From Corylus avellana (taxonomy: Eukaryota; Streptophyta; Magnoliopsida; Fagales; Betulaceae), in assembly GCF_901000735.1 (NCBI RefSeq), contig NC_081551.1, positions 11,032,281 to 11,096,280 of the forward strand: a stretch of DNA of 64,000 nt, given 5' to 3'. A program made the position numbers and the translations under genes. Each line of letters opens with the position of its first letter. Within the stretch, counting starts at the first letter, position 1. Below the pieces are notes generated by a model. It was not told the origin of the DNA. It saw only the letters and a list, made by a program, of their open reading frames with translations, and did no database searches. This document shows, piece by piece, positions 45,821 to 57,529 of the stretch.

Positions 45821-48800
45821 ATGCCTACTGTCAGCGTGGGAAGGGATCGTCTGTTTGCAGCCCTAGGCAAAACCTACAGTGAGCTCTCAAGCCTTACTCA
45901 ACCGTGCCTACGCACAATCTTTGTTTTCTGATATCACATTGTTTTGTTTTTGTTGATTCTCACAGCGCAGGAAGAGTTCGAGGACCTTTGCTTCAGGTTT
46001 GGAATCGAGCTCGACGACGTGGTAAGCGTTTCACACGCTTTGCCTCCTTTTTTTTTCTTCTTCCTGTTTTTGTTATTAATTTTGAAATGTGAAATAATAT
46101 ATATATCTTTTTGACTGTTTCAGACTACTGAGAAAGCGATTATTAGAAAGGAAAAGCATTTGGAAGAAGAAGAAGCTGACGAAGATGAAGAAGTTATCTA
46201 CAAAATTGAAGTCCCTGCCAATAGGTATTTTACTATTTAATGCACAAAATGAAGAATTTATTTATGAAATCGAAGAATTTCTTTTTTTTTTTCTTTAAAT
46301 ATTAAGGTTTTTGGAACATGGGCGAAACTTAGATACATTTTTTCTTTACTATTTAGTAGGTATAAGTTTAGTAGAATATTAAATTTGAAAAATTCCAATT
46401 GGAATAACTCAAACGTATAATTTTGCTGAACTTGGGTCTAAAAAGCTCACATTTTTAGGTTTACTTAATTAATTGGATTGGTTTTTCCGCTTAGGTGCAA
46501 CAACTTTTTTATTTATTTATTTTTACATGTGGTTTTGCTTGTAATTTGAATTGATTTTAATTTGATTCACAAGTTAATGCTACACCTTCTTCTTTTATTT
46601 CCTCAATTTTTTTCCCTGGGTTTACTTAATTTGGGTTAGTTTTTCTTTTTAGTTACTATAATTTTTGTTTCTTCATATCTCGGTTCTGCCTAAAATTTGA
46701 ATTTTTCCATTGGATGTGTTATTTTGCTTCTTATCTGCCATATTTTATTTGTATTATTTATGTGGGGTATGATAAAAATATGAGTGTCTCGACTGAGTTA
46801 GTTAATTTCCTTTTCTGTTTATACATATCTGTGGGTTTTTCTTAAAACACTTGTCTCTAAAATTTTGATATTGTTTTTGCTTCTCACATTTTTTTTTTTG
46901 CCCCTTTATATCAGGGATTTGCTTAAAATTTGAAGTTTCTCAAATGAATTAGTTTCACAATATTTCATCTTCTTATTGGTTATTTCTTTTTTGAGTGAAC
47001 TCAATTGGGTTACCGCAAAATCTAGAAAGACCTATTCAATTGAGAGTAACTTCTACTTAATTGTTGATAAGTTGCTTGCAAGATTTTTATTTTATGATAA
47101 TAATTGAAAAACACGAGTGATTACAATCATTTAACTCTTTGATACACACAGATATGATTTGCTTTGCCTTGAAGGGATTGCTCAAGCTCTTCGAGTCTTC
47201 AATGGGAAGCAGGAGATACCGACATATAAAGTGGCTAACATTAGCAGAGAATCAATGATTAAAATGCATGTGAAACCAGAGGTTGTTATATCAGAAATTC
47301 ACAAGCTCCTTATAGGTCTTTATTTTCTTTTGATTGCCACATTGATTTTATGGTGTATGAACTCTTAATTTTTTTTTTTTCCCTTGCAGACGTCTTCAAT
47401 TCGTCCCTATGTTGTTTGTGCTGTTTTGAGGGGTATAACATTTGATGAAGGAAGTTATAACAGCTTTATTGATCTCCAAGATAAGCTCCATCAGAACATT
47501 TGTCGGTAATGAATTCTGACTCACTGCTTCATTCATCATTATTAACTTGGCATACTCAGTGTCTGCCATGTCTATCTGATTGTACAACTGTGAATTGAAA
47601 TGTTTCTGAACCATTAAAAGTTGAAGAATTTTGGTGGACTCTTGATTGTGTTTGTCCACTAATTCTAGAAAGGGAAGGATTGATTTGTATGGTGTATGTG
47701 CGGTTTATTTGTGGAAAATCTTAAGTGGTTCTATTTTTTAGTCTTGATTTTGACCAAAAATTTGAAAGACTTTTTTTTTTTTTGCTTCCATACTCTGTAG
47801 TAACATGCCAGCCCTACAGTATGATTAGCCATAGTAGACCTTGATCATCATAAAATAGAGCCTATTTATTGTCCAGTTATAAGAAAATGGAATTAAAAGA
47901 AAAACACAATATATCTTGTTAGGTTTTAATTGAGATTGGGATATTGTGGCATACTGATAGAAGTACGGTGGTCCGCCCTTATTGTGGTGATTTCATCTAT
48001 TAGTTTTAAACATAGATTGACTAAACCATTTGACTAGACTGCGTAATTGTGAGGAATTATAGGAATGAGAGTTATTCATTGCCTCAAATCCTTCAGATTG
48101 ACTTAAAGTTTGGGGCCACCTTATGAAAAAGATGCTAAAGGCTTGAATCCTACCCATATCTCCTTCTTAGGACCTTTTTTTGACTGAAACCCTAATCCTC
48201 GTGGAATTAAATGTGAGGGTTTGGAGATCTATATCATTCATGTTTGTGTGCAGATATGGTAGGAGGGACAGGTTAGTTTTAGAGGTCTGGGGCGAAATAA
48301 TTTTTTTTTTTGATTGATAAGGACAGTGAAATATTTCATGGAAAGATTTAACATATCGAAGAGAGGCTTAGTATCTTAAAAAGTTGTTTTTTCAGATTGA
48401 GGGAACAGAGAAAGAAATTAGCTTGGAGAGAGAGATGAATTGTTATGATTTGAGGGAAATGTTTGGATTTGCTTCTTGCTTGATGTTACATGCTATGGAG
48501 ACAGGGTTCTGCAAATAAAACTGGCCAAACATTTGTGTTTTTGTTTTTGGACGGTTTGCTAAAATTTGCAAAAAAAAAGAAGAAAAAAAAAAAAGAAAAA
48601 AAAAAGAAAGCAGCAGGTGATGGATGCTATTGTTGCTAAAGACTAACATCTTACTTTGAATTTATGTAATAGGTGACTACTTGGATAATCATGCGCATCT
48701 AGTTGATTTGAACAGGCTTTAAAGTGTCATTCTATGAATATAAATTTTTGGTTTGGGCATTTGCAGAGTTTACAGTTGATAGGCTTTTGGCTTAACAATG

Positions 48801-51480
48801 TTGTGCTAGTTTCAAAAACTTGGGAATTCTTTGGTGTGTATTCTTTGAGGCTGAAAGTGTTTCATGAAAGCATCTTCCATTGTAGTGATTGTGGTTTGAG
48901 TCAAGTCATACTGAATTCAGCATTTTAGTACATAGCAAATCACCTGGTCTATCGGTTTGAACCACTTTTAGTTACAAAATCAAAATGTGCTTGAGTGACC
49001 ATTTTGATGAGAGGTCAGGATGGGTTGAATAATTGTCTTATATGAAGAGTTTTTTGCTTAAATATATGTTATCCATGTGATGCTATCACAGCTGAATTGC
49101 GTTTGTTTTTTTAAATTTCTGTTAGAATTTTACCTGACAAATATTAACAATATTCCTTCATCACTTGATTCTGAGGCTAAGTCATACCATCCTGTTAGTG
49201 TTGTTATTATGAGCTGAAATAAAAATTTGAATACTCGATAGTTTTGCCTGCTATGATCTGGCTGAGTTCACACTATTTTGTGTCCAAATCAAAATAAGTA
49301 CGTCCATAGTGAACTTTCATAGGATGACAATTTTTCAGTCGTTAAAATGCTAAAAGTTTGTTCTGTTGGTATAAATCCTATTGGTTTCCTGTTGCTGCAT
49401 AGTTAAGTTATTTCATTTGTCATTCGTAACAAAAATGGGGTCTGTTTCTATGGATCATTTTTTCAAATACACGAAATTATCCACATGTATCTTCTTGTGC
49501 TTGTTCCATGTAATATCATACTATTTGTTACATATATTTAGAAATATGATAAATAAGGAGGTGCAGTTTTGCAACCTTATGCTAAAACATGTTGATTTCT
49601 TCGTCTTGGTTTTATGTTTACTTTTTTACGTACTGTTTATCATCTAAGTTGTGAATTGGAAGGTTCTCTAAGGATTTTATGTAATTTATCAGCTCTCAAG
49701 TTTACATTCAATATTTGTTTTAGGCGAAGAACCCTAGTTGCTATTGGGACTCATGACTTAGATACATTACATCGCCCTTTCACATATGAGGTGGGTTTTG
49801 TTAGTACTCATTTTTCTTATCATATTGTGTTTTATATTTTCTTGGGGTTTGGGATCATGTGGTATTGGACTAAGAGAGAGACTACTGAATGTATGGGGGC
49901 AGTTGGTTATTTCATTTAAAGTTCTTATATTTTGTAAGGAAGATGGATAGGACTGTAAACAAACCGACTTGTTCATGAACAACTTGAATTCGACTCCTAT
50001 AAAATTGACTCAAGTTCAGTTTGTTTAATGAGCTTAAAGAAAAATTTGGACTTGTTTGTTAAACGAGCTCAGCTTGTGCAAATTCAATCCAATTTGCAAT
50101 TGAATTCGTAGAAGTTTGTATAATTTCATTTTTATTAATTTTATAGTGTTGTTTTTTAACTATGTAATGAGAACACCAAAGTACTTTAAAAGATAAGATG
50201 AAATCTTTTTCTTAATGCAGTAGATATAACTTTAATCCTTATGAACATGAGCTTGACATATATATATATATATAAGGATTAAAGTTATATCTGTATATAT
50301 ATTCACCAAGCTCATGCTCGTAGTAGTAGATGTATATATATGTATATATGTATGTACGGAGTAAATGTCTATTTATCTGTGTATGAATGTACAAATGTAT
50401 ACTATCAAATTTATCTACATTGACTTGAGATTAAGATATTATATAGATTATTATTTATCAAAAAAAAGATATTATATAGATTATTACTTATAAAGAAAGA
50501 TATTATATAGATTATCTATTTTGTGATAAAAAAATATGTATGATTTGTTGTAAATTCAAGGTTGGTGAATAAAATTATTCTAAGTTTATAAATAAAAATT
50601 AGCTTATCTAATTAATTTGAACAATATAAGCTTAACAACAGTTAAGTAACTAATAATTAACATAGATTTATGAAGAGGAATAAAACTTTTAAGTGATGGT
50701 ATTTATTTTATATGAGAAAAAAAATATTTTTTTAGCATATTGTGAAGAAGTTAAAGCTTGTTCGAAAAATAAATAAACTAAGCTTGAACATGTAATGTAA
50801 CTAGTTGAGGAATTGGAGCTTGGCTCATACTCGAAACAAAATTAAATAAATCAATCTTGAACTTTTAATATTCTGGTGACTCATTTCAATTACAAACGTA
50901 AAGGGGGAAGGTACAACCTAAGTTTAAGGAGTTTTTGTGGACCCACCACCCCTTTGGCCCTCCAATACTTAAAAGCTGCACGTGAAGCAGACATAAAACC
51001 ATCTACTTCCTGTATGAAGTATTATGAGTGCCCTGAACTTTAGTTTTGATTTAAGAAATTTTTTGTTTGAATTAATGTATTGATCATAGTTTTGGTGTGT
51101 CCTATCCTATGTTAGTAAAACGTGGCTTTTATATTGTTTTTCCAAGTCTTGGAGATGTTTTTTTCCTTCTCTTTTCATTGATTGGTTATTGAGAGTTAAC
51201 TTTTAGTTTTTGAGCATACAAGCATGTCTCCTTTGTTAAGCTCTCTCTCTCTCTCTTTCTCTGGTCGTATGAAATGAAGTAAGGCACATTATTGCTTAAG
51301 TAACTTACAATTATCTCTTTTTTTTTTTTTTTTTTTTTCCCATCTGCGCTCTTTAATGCATTATTACTTATCAAAACAATTATCTCTTTTCAGAAAAAAA
51401 AGGAAAAAAAGAACTCACAATTATCTCTTTATTTTCAGGCATTGCCACCTTCAAATATAAATTTTGTGCCACTGAAGCAG
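45821..51480 (+). CDS. Phenylalanine--tRNA ligase beta subunit, cytosolic (first seven exons)
   Basis: The enzyme attaches phenylalanine to tRNA-Phe in the cytosol as an alpha2-beta2 tetramer; the beta subunit binds tRNA and supports structure and editing. Exons: 45821-45878, 45966-46021, 46124-46224, 47152-47281, 47390-47505, 49724-49790, 51439-51480, all with GT/AG introns and consistent phase. They give 190 codons without a stop. The N-terminus [19 protein letters not shown] is highly typical of plant cytosolic PheRS beta. Later blocks [39 protein letters not shown] and [19 protein letters not shown] are equally diagnostic. The whole protein should be near 600 residues. The next exon is not present before 64000; the following intron is filled with LINEs. 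The gene may be intact with a very long intron, or truncated. Confidence 0.93.
46225..47151 (+). other. Intron 3 of the PheRS beta gene
   Basis: Phase-2 intron of 927 bp, T-rich, with no recognised repeat or gene. Confidence 0.85.
47506..49723 (+). other. Intron 5 of the PheRS beta gene
   Basis: A 2.2-kb phase-2 intron splitting the Arg codon of NICR|RRT. It is T-rich, with homopolymer runs (48300-48311, 48570-48608). No exon-like coding is seen in it. Confidence 0.85.
49791..51438 (+). other. Intron 6 of the PheRS beta gene
   Basis: AT-rich. It contains a perfect 21-bp inverted repeat (50222-50242 with 50272-50292), a triple direct repeat (50433, 50466, 50497) separated by LINE-tail-like scraps, and a LINE stub at about 51322-51375 beside the 3' splice site. 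Confidence 0.85.
51322..51375 (+). mobile_element. LINE 3'-end stub in intron 6
   Basis: A T-run followed by CTGCGCTCTTTAATGCATTA and TTACTTATCAAA, the terminal bases of the LINE family in this window (compare 55960-55990). Flanked by ACAATTATCTCTTTT at 51307-51321 and 51376-51390, a 15-bp target duplication. Confidence 0.75.
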
Positions 51481-53059
51481 GTATATTTTTATATTTTTAA
51501 TTCAATTCCTTACTAAATCCTTAGTGCAAAACTATTGTTACTTTGTCATTATAAGTGTAACCTGATAAAGTCATGAGAAACTATATTATATACTGGAGAG
51601 ACAAAATGACCACTTAGGCTTATGATTAAAAGTATTTCAGATGCTTGGAGGGCCTACCTTCAAGACACTGTTGAAGAAGGGATGATTTTTTCCGAAATAA
51701 ATGAAAGTTCGATTTATGTAACAAGGAAAAGGTTCCCTTTTGTTATTCAAAGTTTAAAACCAATCTTGTTCCCATTGATGTATTGTACTTGATGTCTAAG
51801 CTATCCTTTCATTTGATATGATAGCCATATTAAAGGTGTCGAATCATGTGGCTGACAGCTTCTAGAGGCAGACAATTTATGCCTCAAATGGGTGCCCTTT
51901 TTTACCCCTCTTCTGCTCTCTTATTTCTGGTTACCTTCGCACCCCCTTCTCATTCTTCCCTGCCTTGTTTCTAGCCAATAAGATTTAGTCTTTAACATTT
52001 ATCAATCTAATTCTTCATGTTACGTGGTTATGGTTCACCTTTTTTTTTTTTTTTTTTTTTTTTGATAAGTAATCAAATTCATTAAAAAGTGGAAGGGTGC
52101 TCTTTATCAAGGTAATTCTCCTGCCCTTAGACAAATACATATTCTTCCAACCAGCCAAAGAGCACTCTATCTTCTCAATAATGGTGTCCCAAATATATTT
52201 GGCCTTAAAAGAAGCGTAGCAAAGGACCTAGATACTTCATAGGCAAAGAAGAGACTGTGTAGCCCAAATACTAGCCAAACCATCAACATTTGTGACATTG
52301 CCAACATGGACCATTTCTAATTTAGCCATATTTTTTCATCAAACTTGAGACAACTTCAAAACACAAGAACAATCAATGTAGGTAGCAGCGATGATCAAAG
52401 TTTGCCTCGCAGAATATCAATGTGTCGTCAACAAACAATAGAGGGGAGATGTTAAGTGCACCAGCATTCCTAGTCTCCATAGAAAAGCCTAATAGAAAGC
52501 GTTGGTTCTCTGTAGCAACACTCCTTTTACTCAAAGCCTCCATAACGATGACAAATGGTAAGGGAGGCAAAGGGTCTCCCTATTTTAGGCCACGAAAGTT
52601 GCTAAAAAATCTTGTCAGAGTGTCATTCACCAAAACAGAAAAATGCACCAAAGAAATATAATGTGATCTGATTTCGCCATTTCTGCCCAAAGCCGCACCT
52701 TAACATACAACAAAAATTTTCAATTGACATGGTCATAAGCTTCTTCAATATCCAATTTGCAAACATACTTGCTCCCCAAATCTGATCCTACTATTAAGGC
52801 ATTCGTTAGTTATGAGAACTAAATCTAGAATTTGCCTACCTCTAATGAAAGCATTATGGGGCTTGGATGTGATCTTCTCCGCAACCATTTTGAACATGAT
52901 TGCTAGAAATTTGGTAACAATTGTGTAGACTCCACCCACTAGGCAATTGAATGAAAGTACTTCATATCTACAACCCTTGATTTCATTGGAATAAGAGGAA
53001 TGAAAGTAGCATTAAAACATTTTTCAAACTTTCCTCTGGCGTGAAACTCATGGAAAACA

Positions 53060-54460
53060 TTTTTTTTTTTTTTTTGATAAGTAAATATGATATAAAAGAG
53101 CGCAGAGGGGCGCAACCCATATACACGGGAAGTATACAAGAGAGCGCCTAAGAGGGAGAAAAATGAACAAGAAAATCAGAGTAGCTAATTCCTATAGGAG
53201 CTAGCCAAGCGGCCGTCCAGGAATACAAAGTAAAGAAGAAAAAATGAGTCAATTCCTCTATAGTCCTAGTGGAGTTTTCAAAGCATCTAGCATTCCTTTC
53301 ATTCCAAATACACCACATAAGACACAAAGGGATCATCTTCCACACTACCGCGCTTCGAGAACTTCCTCCCGACCACCAACAATCGAACAAGCCCCTCACC
53401 TTGCGAGGCATGACCCAAAACAGCCCAAACCGATCAAAAATATTATGCCAAAGAACACTTGCAATCTCGCAATGGAGAAGAAGATGATCAACCGACTCTC
53501 CATTCTTCTTGCACATACAACACCATTCCACTACCACTATGTTCCTCTTCCGCAGGGTGTCGTGAGTCAAAATTTTGCCTAAGGCCGCGGTCCACCCGAA
53601 AAAAGCCACTCGCAATGGCACCTTTGTCCGCCAAATGCTCTTCCAAGGAAACAATTCATGATCCCATTTGGACAAGGCCTTGAAGAGGTACTTAACCTCG
53701 AAATTGCCTTTCTTAGACGAAGACCATCGAATACAATCCATAGAACCTAAGGATATCTTGTACGAATACAACCGGTCAAAAAAGGAGGAAATCAAATCCA
53801 TCTCCCAATCCTGAACCGACCTCACAAAAATGACATTCCATTCGACAACCCCATTCCTCCAAATAAAGTTATCCTTCACCCAAGCTTCTTTATGTCTGGC
53901 TATGCTGTACAAAGACGGGAAAGCATGCTTCAAAGAGGAGTCCCCACACCATATATCATGCCAAAAACGAACTTTTGAACCCACCCCCACCTCATAATAA
54001 ATACCTTTGGCAAAAAAATTCCAACCTTGCCTAATGTGCTTCCATAAACCCACACCATGGGAACCCGAAACCTCCTTTGTGCACCAACCACCCTCCTGAT
54101 CTTCATATTTAGCTTTGATAACCTTATACCATAGAGCCTCACTCTCATTAGCATATCTCCAAAGCCATTTACCCAGAAGCGCTTGATTAAAATGATGCAA
54201 CTTACGAATGCCAAGCCCACCATACCGAAGGGGACGACAGACTTGATCCCAATTTACAAGATGTAGCTTATGCTCTTCTCCCATCCCTCCCCATAGGAAG
54301 TCTCTTTGTACTTTCTCAAGTCTTTTAGCTACACTTATAGGAATTGGAAACAGAGACAAAAAGTAAGTCGGAAGATTAGAGAGCGTACTCTTAATGAGAG
54401 TTAAACGGCCTCCTTTAGAGAGATACATTCTCTTCCAACCTGCCATCTGACGCTCCATTT
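53060..54460 (-). mobile_element. LINE-1 copy 2 (minus), 5'-truncated, nested in copy 1
   Basis: The poly-T at 53060-53075 marks the 3' end, followed by the GATAAGTAA tail motif and 3' UTR. The joined flanks restore copy 1's RT reading VDTN|VFHEFH, so the insertion point is clear. The target duplication is short (about CATTT). Confidence 0.85.
53148..54458 (-). CDS. LINE ORF2 C-terminal part with zf-RVT domain (copy 2)
   Basis: An uninterrupted 436-residue frame. It starts at the RT/connection boundary ([20 protein letters not shown]) and includes the WxDIWCGDxSL block. It ends with the zinc-binding reverse-transcriptase domain: FPWKSIWRTKVPLRVAFFGW followed by CCMCKKNGESVDHLLLHC. It is the truncated end of a roughly 1,300-residue ORF2 protein, without endonuclease and most of the RT. 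Near identity to copy 6 and the lack of stops suggest a recent insertion. It cannot act alone. Confidence 0.88.
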   Translation of the reverse strand: MERQMAGWKRMYLSKGGRLTLIKSTLSNLPTYFLSLFPIPISVAKRLEKVQRDFLWGGMGEEHKLHLVNWDQVCRPLRYGGLGIRKLHHFNQALLGKWLWRYANESEALWYKVIKAKYEDQEGGWCTKEVSGSHGVGLWKHIRQGWNFFAKGIYYEVGVGSKVRFWHDIWCGDSSLKHAFPSLYSIARHKEAWVKDNFIWRNGVVEWNVIFVRSVQDWEMDLISSFFDRLYSYKISLGSMDCIRWSSSKKGNFEVKYLFKALSKWDHELFPWKSIWRTKVPLRVAFFGWTAALGKILTHDTLRKRNIVVVEWCCMCKKNGESVDHLLLHCEIASVLWHNIFDRFGLFWVMPRKVRGLFDCWWSGGSSRSAVVWKMIPLCLMWCIWNERNARCFENSTRTIEELTHFFFFTLYSWTAAWLAPIGISYSDFLVHFSPS

Positions 54461-54474
54461 GTATCTACTTTTAA

Positions 54475-55999
54475 TGCGAGCATGTTGGCGGGCATCCTGG
54501 GTTATGGTTCAGCTTCTACACCTTTGAAGTACTTGGGTCTCCCGTTGGGGGCCCCGTTGAAGGTCAAGGCAAGTTGGGAGGACATGTTGGAGAAGTATGC
54601 TAGAAGATTGGCCCCGTGGAAACGCTTGTATTTGTCTAAGGGGGGGAGGATTACTCTCATCAAAAGCACCCTATCCAATCTTCCCACTTATTTTTTGTCT
54701 CTGTTTCCTATCCCTGCATCCGTGGCGAAGCGTATGGAGAAGATACAACGTGATTTCTTATGGGGTGGGATTAATGATGAGTTTAAGTTCCATCTGGTCA
54801 GCTGGAACAGGATTTGCTCTCCGATCTCTGAGGGAGGTTTAGGGATCCGGAATTTGCGTGTGATGAATAAAGCTTTGTTGGGAAAATGGTTGTGGAGATT
54901 TGCTCATGAGAAAGAGGCTTGGTGGAGGAAGATCTTGGTTGCTAAGTATGGTGCAGTTTGGGGCGGTTGGCATTCTAGGGCTCCCAGTGGTCCGCATGGG
55001 GTGGGGTTATGGAAACATATTTGCAGGGGGTGGAGGTCTTTCCGGGGTCACTTTAGATTTGTCCCTGGTCTTGGGTCCAACATCAGGTTTTGGGAGGATA
55101 TCTGGTGCGGTGACATGTCTCTCAAGGATGCCTTTCTTGGACTCTTCACTATTGCCACCAATAAGGATGCGTCTATTGCGGATAACAGGGAGTGTCTAAA
55201 TGGCTTTGTGCAGTGGAATGTGGCCTTCATTCACAGGGTTCATGATTGGGAAGTGGAGGTCTTGGCCTCTTTCTACACGCTATTGTATTCGCATTCGATG
55301 AGTGGGGTAGGGGAGGATAGGATGTGGTGGATATCTTCTCGAAAAGGCATATTTGAGGTAAGATCCTATTTCAGGATCCTTGCTGCTACAAATCTCATCT
55401 CTTTCCCTTGAAAAAGTATTTGGCGCACTAAGGTTCCTTCAAGAGGCTTTCTTTGCTTGGACGGCCGTGCTTGGGAAGACTCTAACATTGGATAATGTTC
55501 GGAAGTGAGGTATTGTAGTGGTAAATCGTTGTTGCATGTGTGAAACGGATGGGGAGTCAGTTGATCATCTCTTTCTACATTGTGGGGGCGCATATTTTGT
55601 GGAATGCCGTTTTCTCTCGATTTGGATTGTGTTGGGTGATGCCTGGTTATGTAAGGGAGTTGTATGCTTCTTGGTGGGCGGGAGGCAAGTCTCATAGTGC
55701 TGTTGTGTGGAAGATAGTCCCTCTTTGCCTCATGTGGTGTATCTGGAGTGAGAGAAATGCTAGATGTTTCGAGAACTCATATAGGAACATAGAGGACCTT
55801 GTCCACTTTTTATTGTATACTCTTTTCACTTGGACTGCTGGTTGGCTAGTGCCCCTAGTGATTAGCTTTTCTGACTTTCTTTTTATGTTCTCTTCTTCTT
55901 TGTCTTCCTCTTAGTCGCTCTCTTGTATACTCCCTGTGTACTAGGGTTGCGCTCCTCTGCGCTCTTTAATACATCTTTTTACTTATCCAAAAAAAAAAA
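54475..55999 (+). mobile_element. LINE-1 copy 3 (plus), 5'-truncated
   Basis: A perfect 14-bp target duplication GTATCTACTTTTAA at 54461-54474 and 56000-56013, with the A-tail at 55989-55999. Encodes the end of RT and zf-RVT: open 54482-55411, a shift at about 55411, a stop at 55507, then on to 55914. The terminal UTR reads GCGCTCTTTAATACATCTTT and TTTACTTATCC before the A-tail. Same subfamily as copy 4 (LAPWKRLYLSKGGRITL). Confidence 0.9.
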
Positions 56000-56303
56000 G
56001 TATCTACTTTTAAGAACATCCTAACAAGTTTGGAAGAACGCCATAGTGAAACCATTAGGGCCATGGGCCTTCTTGCTGCTATTAGCATTCATCACCTCAG
56101 AGACCTCTTCCTACTCAAACTCTCTCTCCAGCCAAATGGCCTATACCTTTCATCAATGGAGTCAAAAAAGAAAGGCTATCCAATTTAGGTTGCCAACGGA
56201 ATTGTTCGGTAAACAAACCATTATAGAACTGCGTTGTGTTTTCCAATCTCGAAATGATTGGACAACATTGTACCATTAACTGATAGAGATTCAACTATTT
56301 CTT

Positions 56304-56340
56304 TTTAATACATCTTTTTTACTTATCAAAAAAAAAAAAA
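56304..56340 (+). mobile_element. 37-bp LINE stub
   Basis: Contains only TTTAATACATC...TTACTTATC and an A-tail, i.e. the last 24 bases of the LINE 3' UTR. It is flanked by a perfect 19-bp duplication AGAGATTCAACTATTTCTT at 56285-56303 and 56341-56359. It sits in the RT part of copy 1. Confidence 0.88.
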
Positions 56341-57355
56341 AGAGATTCAACTATTTCTTCTATTCATTTTTGCCACTCGATGGAAGAACTTTGTGCAATG
56401 GTCACCCTCTTGTAGCCCTCATTACCCTTAATTTATTTCTCAACTCATCTCCTCCAAAAGAGTAGCCCTCCCCATATCATTCACATTTTTCTCCTTAACT
56501 TATTCCCAGCACATAATGCTCTCTTTTCTCTAGACAATCGAGAACTCACAATATTTCCAAAAGAAGCTTTTTTTGTCTCTCAACATTGTTAAACACCTCC
56601 TCATTCCAAACTCTTAAATTAACTTTCAAAGCCTTAAGTTTGCGAACCAAAACAAAACTTGGGAACCTTGAAAGCAGCAAGAAGTTCGCCTTTGTTTCAT
56701 CCTATCCACAAAACTCATATATTATAGCTACATATTCTCAAATAAGTACTTTCTACCTCCGTGAAAGCCTCCTCAATAAAGAAGAATAGGAGAATGGTCC
56801 AAGCAAATTCTTGGTAGCCTCTTCCAAGACAATTTAGGAAACTGGGCTTCCCAATCAACAGGGATGAGAAATCAATCAATTCTAGACCAGGAGGGGGGAT
56901 ATTGATTGTTTGGTCACGTAAAAGAACGCCCTACAAGAGGGATATCCATGAGACCATACTAAAAAATGGAATTTGAGAACTCCACCATAGTTGGCAAAAG
57001 TGGGCTTCACCCGACCTCTCACTAGGAAAATGAGTGACATTGAAATCTCCTTCAATGCACCATGCAAAATCCCAGCAACAAAGCAAGCTAGTCAATTCAT
57101 CCCTTAAATACCTTCTATCACAATCAGAATTAGAATTTAGAGCCATAGACATCCACAAAAGCCCAAGAAATTGATCTTCAACATTTCTAAAAGAACAAGC
57201 AACAATAAACTCCCCTACGCACTCTTCGATTTTCTCCACCACCCTCCTACCACATAATCAAAATCCCATCAGAGGCCCCTTTTGAATCCAAAAACATAAG
57301 TCCACGTGTTGGCAACCCCAAACTATGCATCATGCAATTTGTTCTTTCTCTAGTT

Positions 57356-57529
57356 CAGTTGTAAGATGGGCTTGGACTACGATGAAGACAGTGATGTGAA
57401 AGGAGACAAGACTATAGGATCCTTTTTATTGAGCGCTTTTATGTTATTCCTTTTGGGTCAATTTTATTATTGATGGTGCAAAAGGATGATTATTTACACC
57501 TAATTTACAAGTCTCACGGGGCTTCTGAT
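57356..57529. other. Unassigned stretch between LINE copies 1 and 4
   Basis: I see no gene and no clear repeat match here. It may be original intron sequence or a degraded LINE. Confidence 0.4.

Larger units (their letters stand above)
52041..57355 (-). mobile_element. LINE-1 copy 1 (minus), interrupted, 3' part deleted
   Basis: The poly-T at 52041-52063 is its A-tail. Reading leftward from 57355: endonuclease domain (GDFNVTHFPSER at about 57060-57020), degraded middle, RT start (about 56080-56015), then after nested copies 2 and 3 the RT continues at 53050-52373 with the catalytic FVDDT box. Past the RT the sequence jumps from the LTLIKST segment directly to the tail TTACTTATCAAAA. The zinc-finger C-terminus (zf-RVT) and 3' UTR are therefore absent. 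It lies in the intron after PheRS exon 7 and has many stops. Confidence 0.82.
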
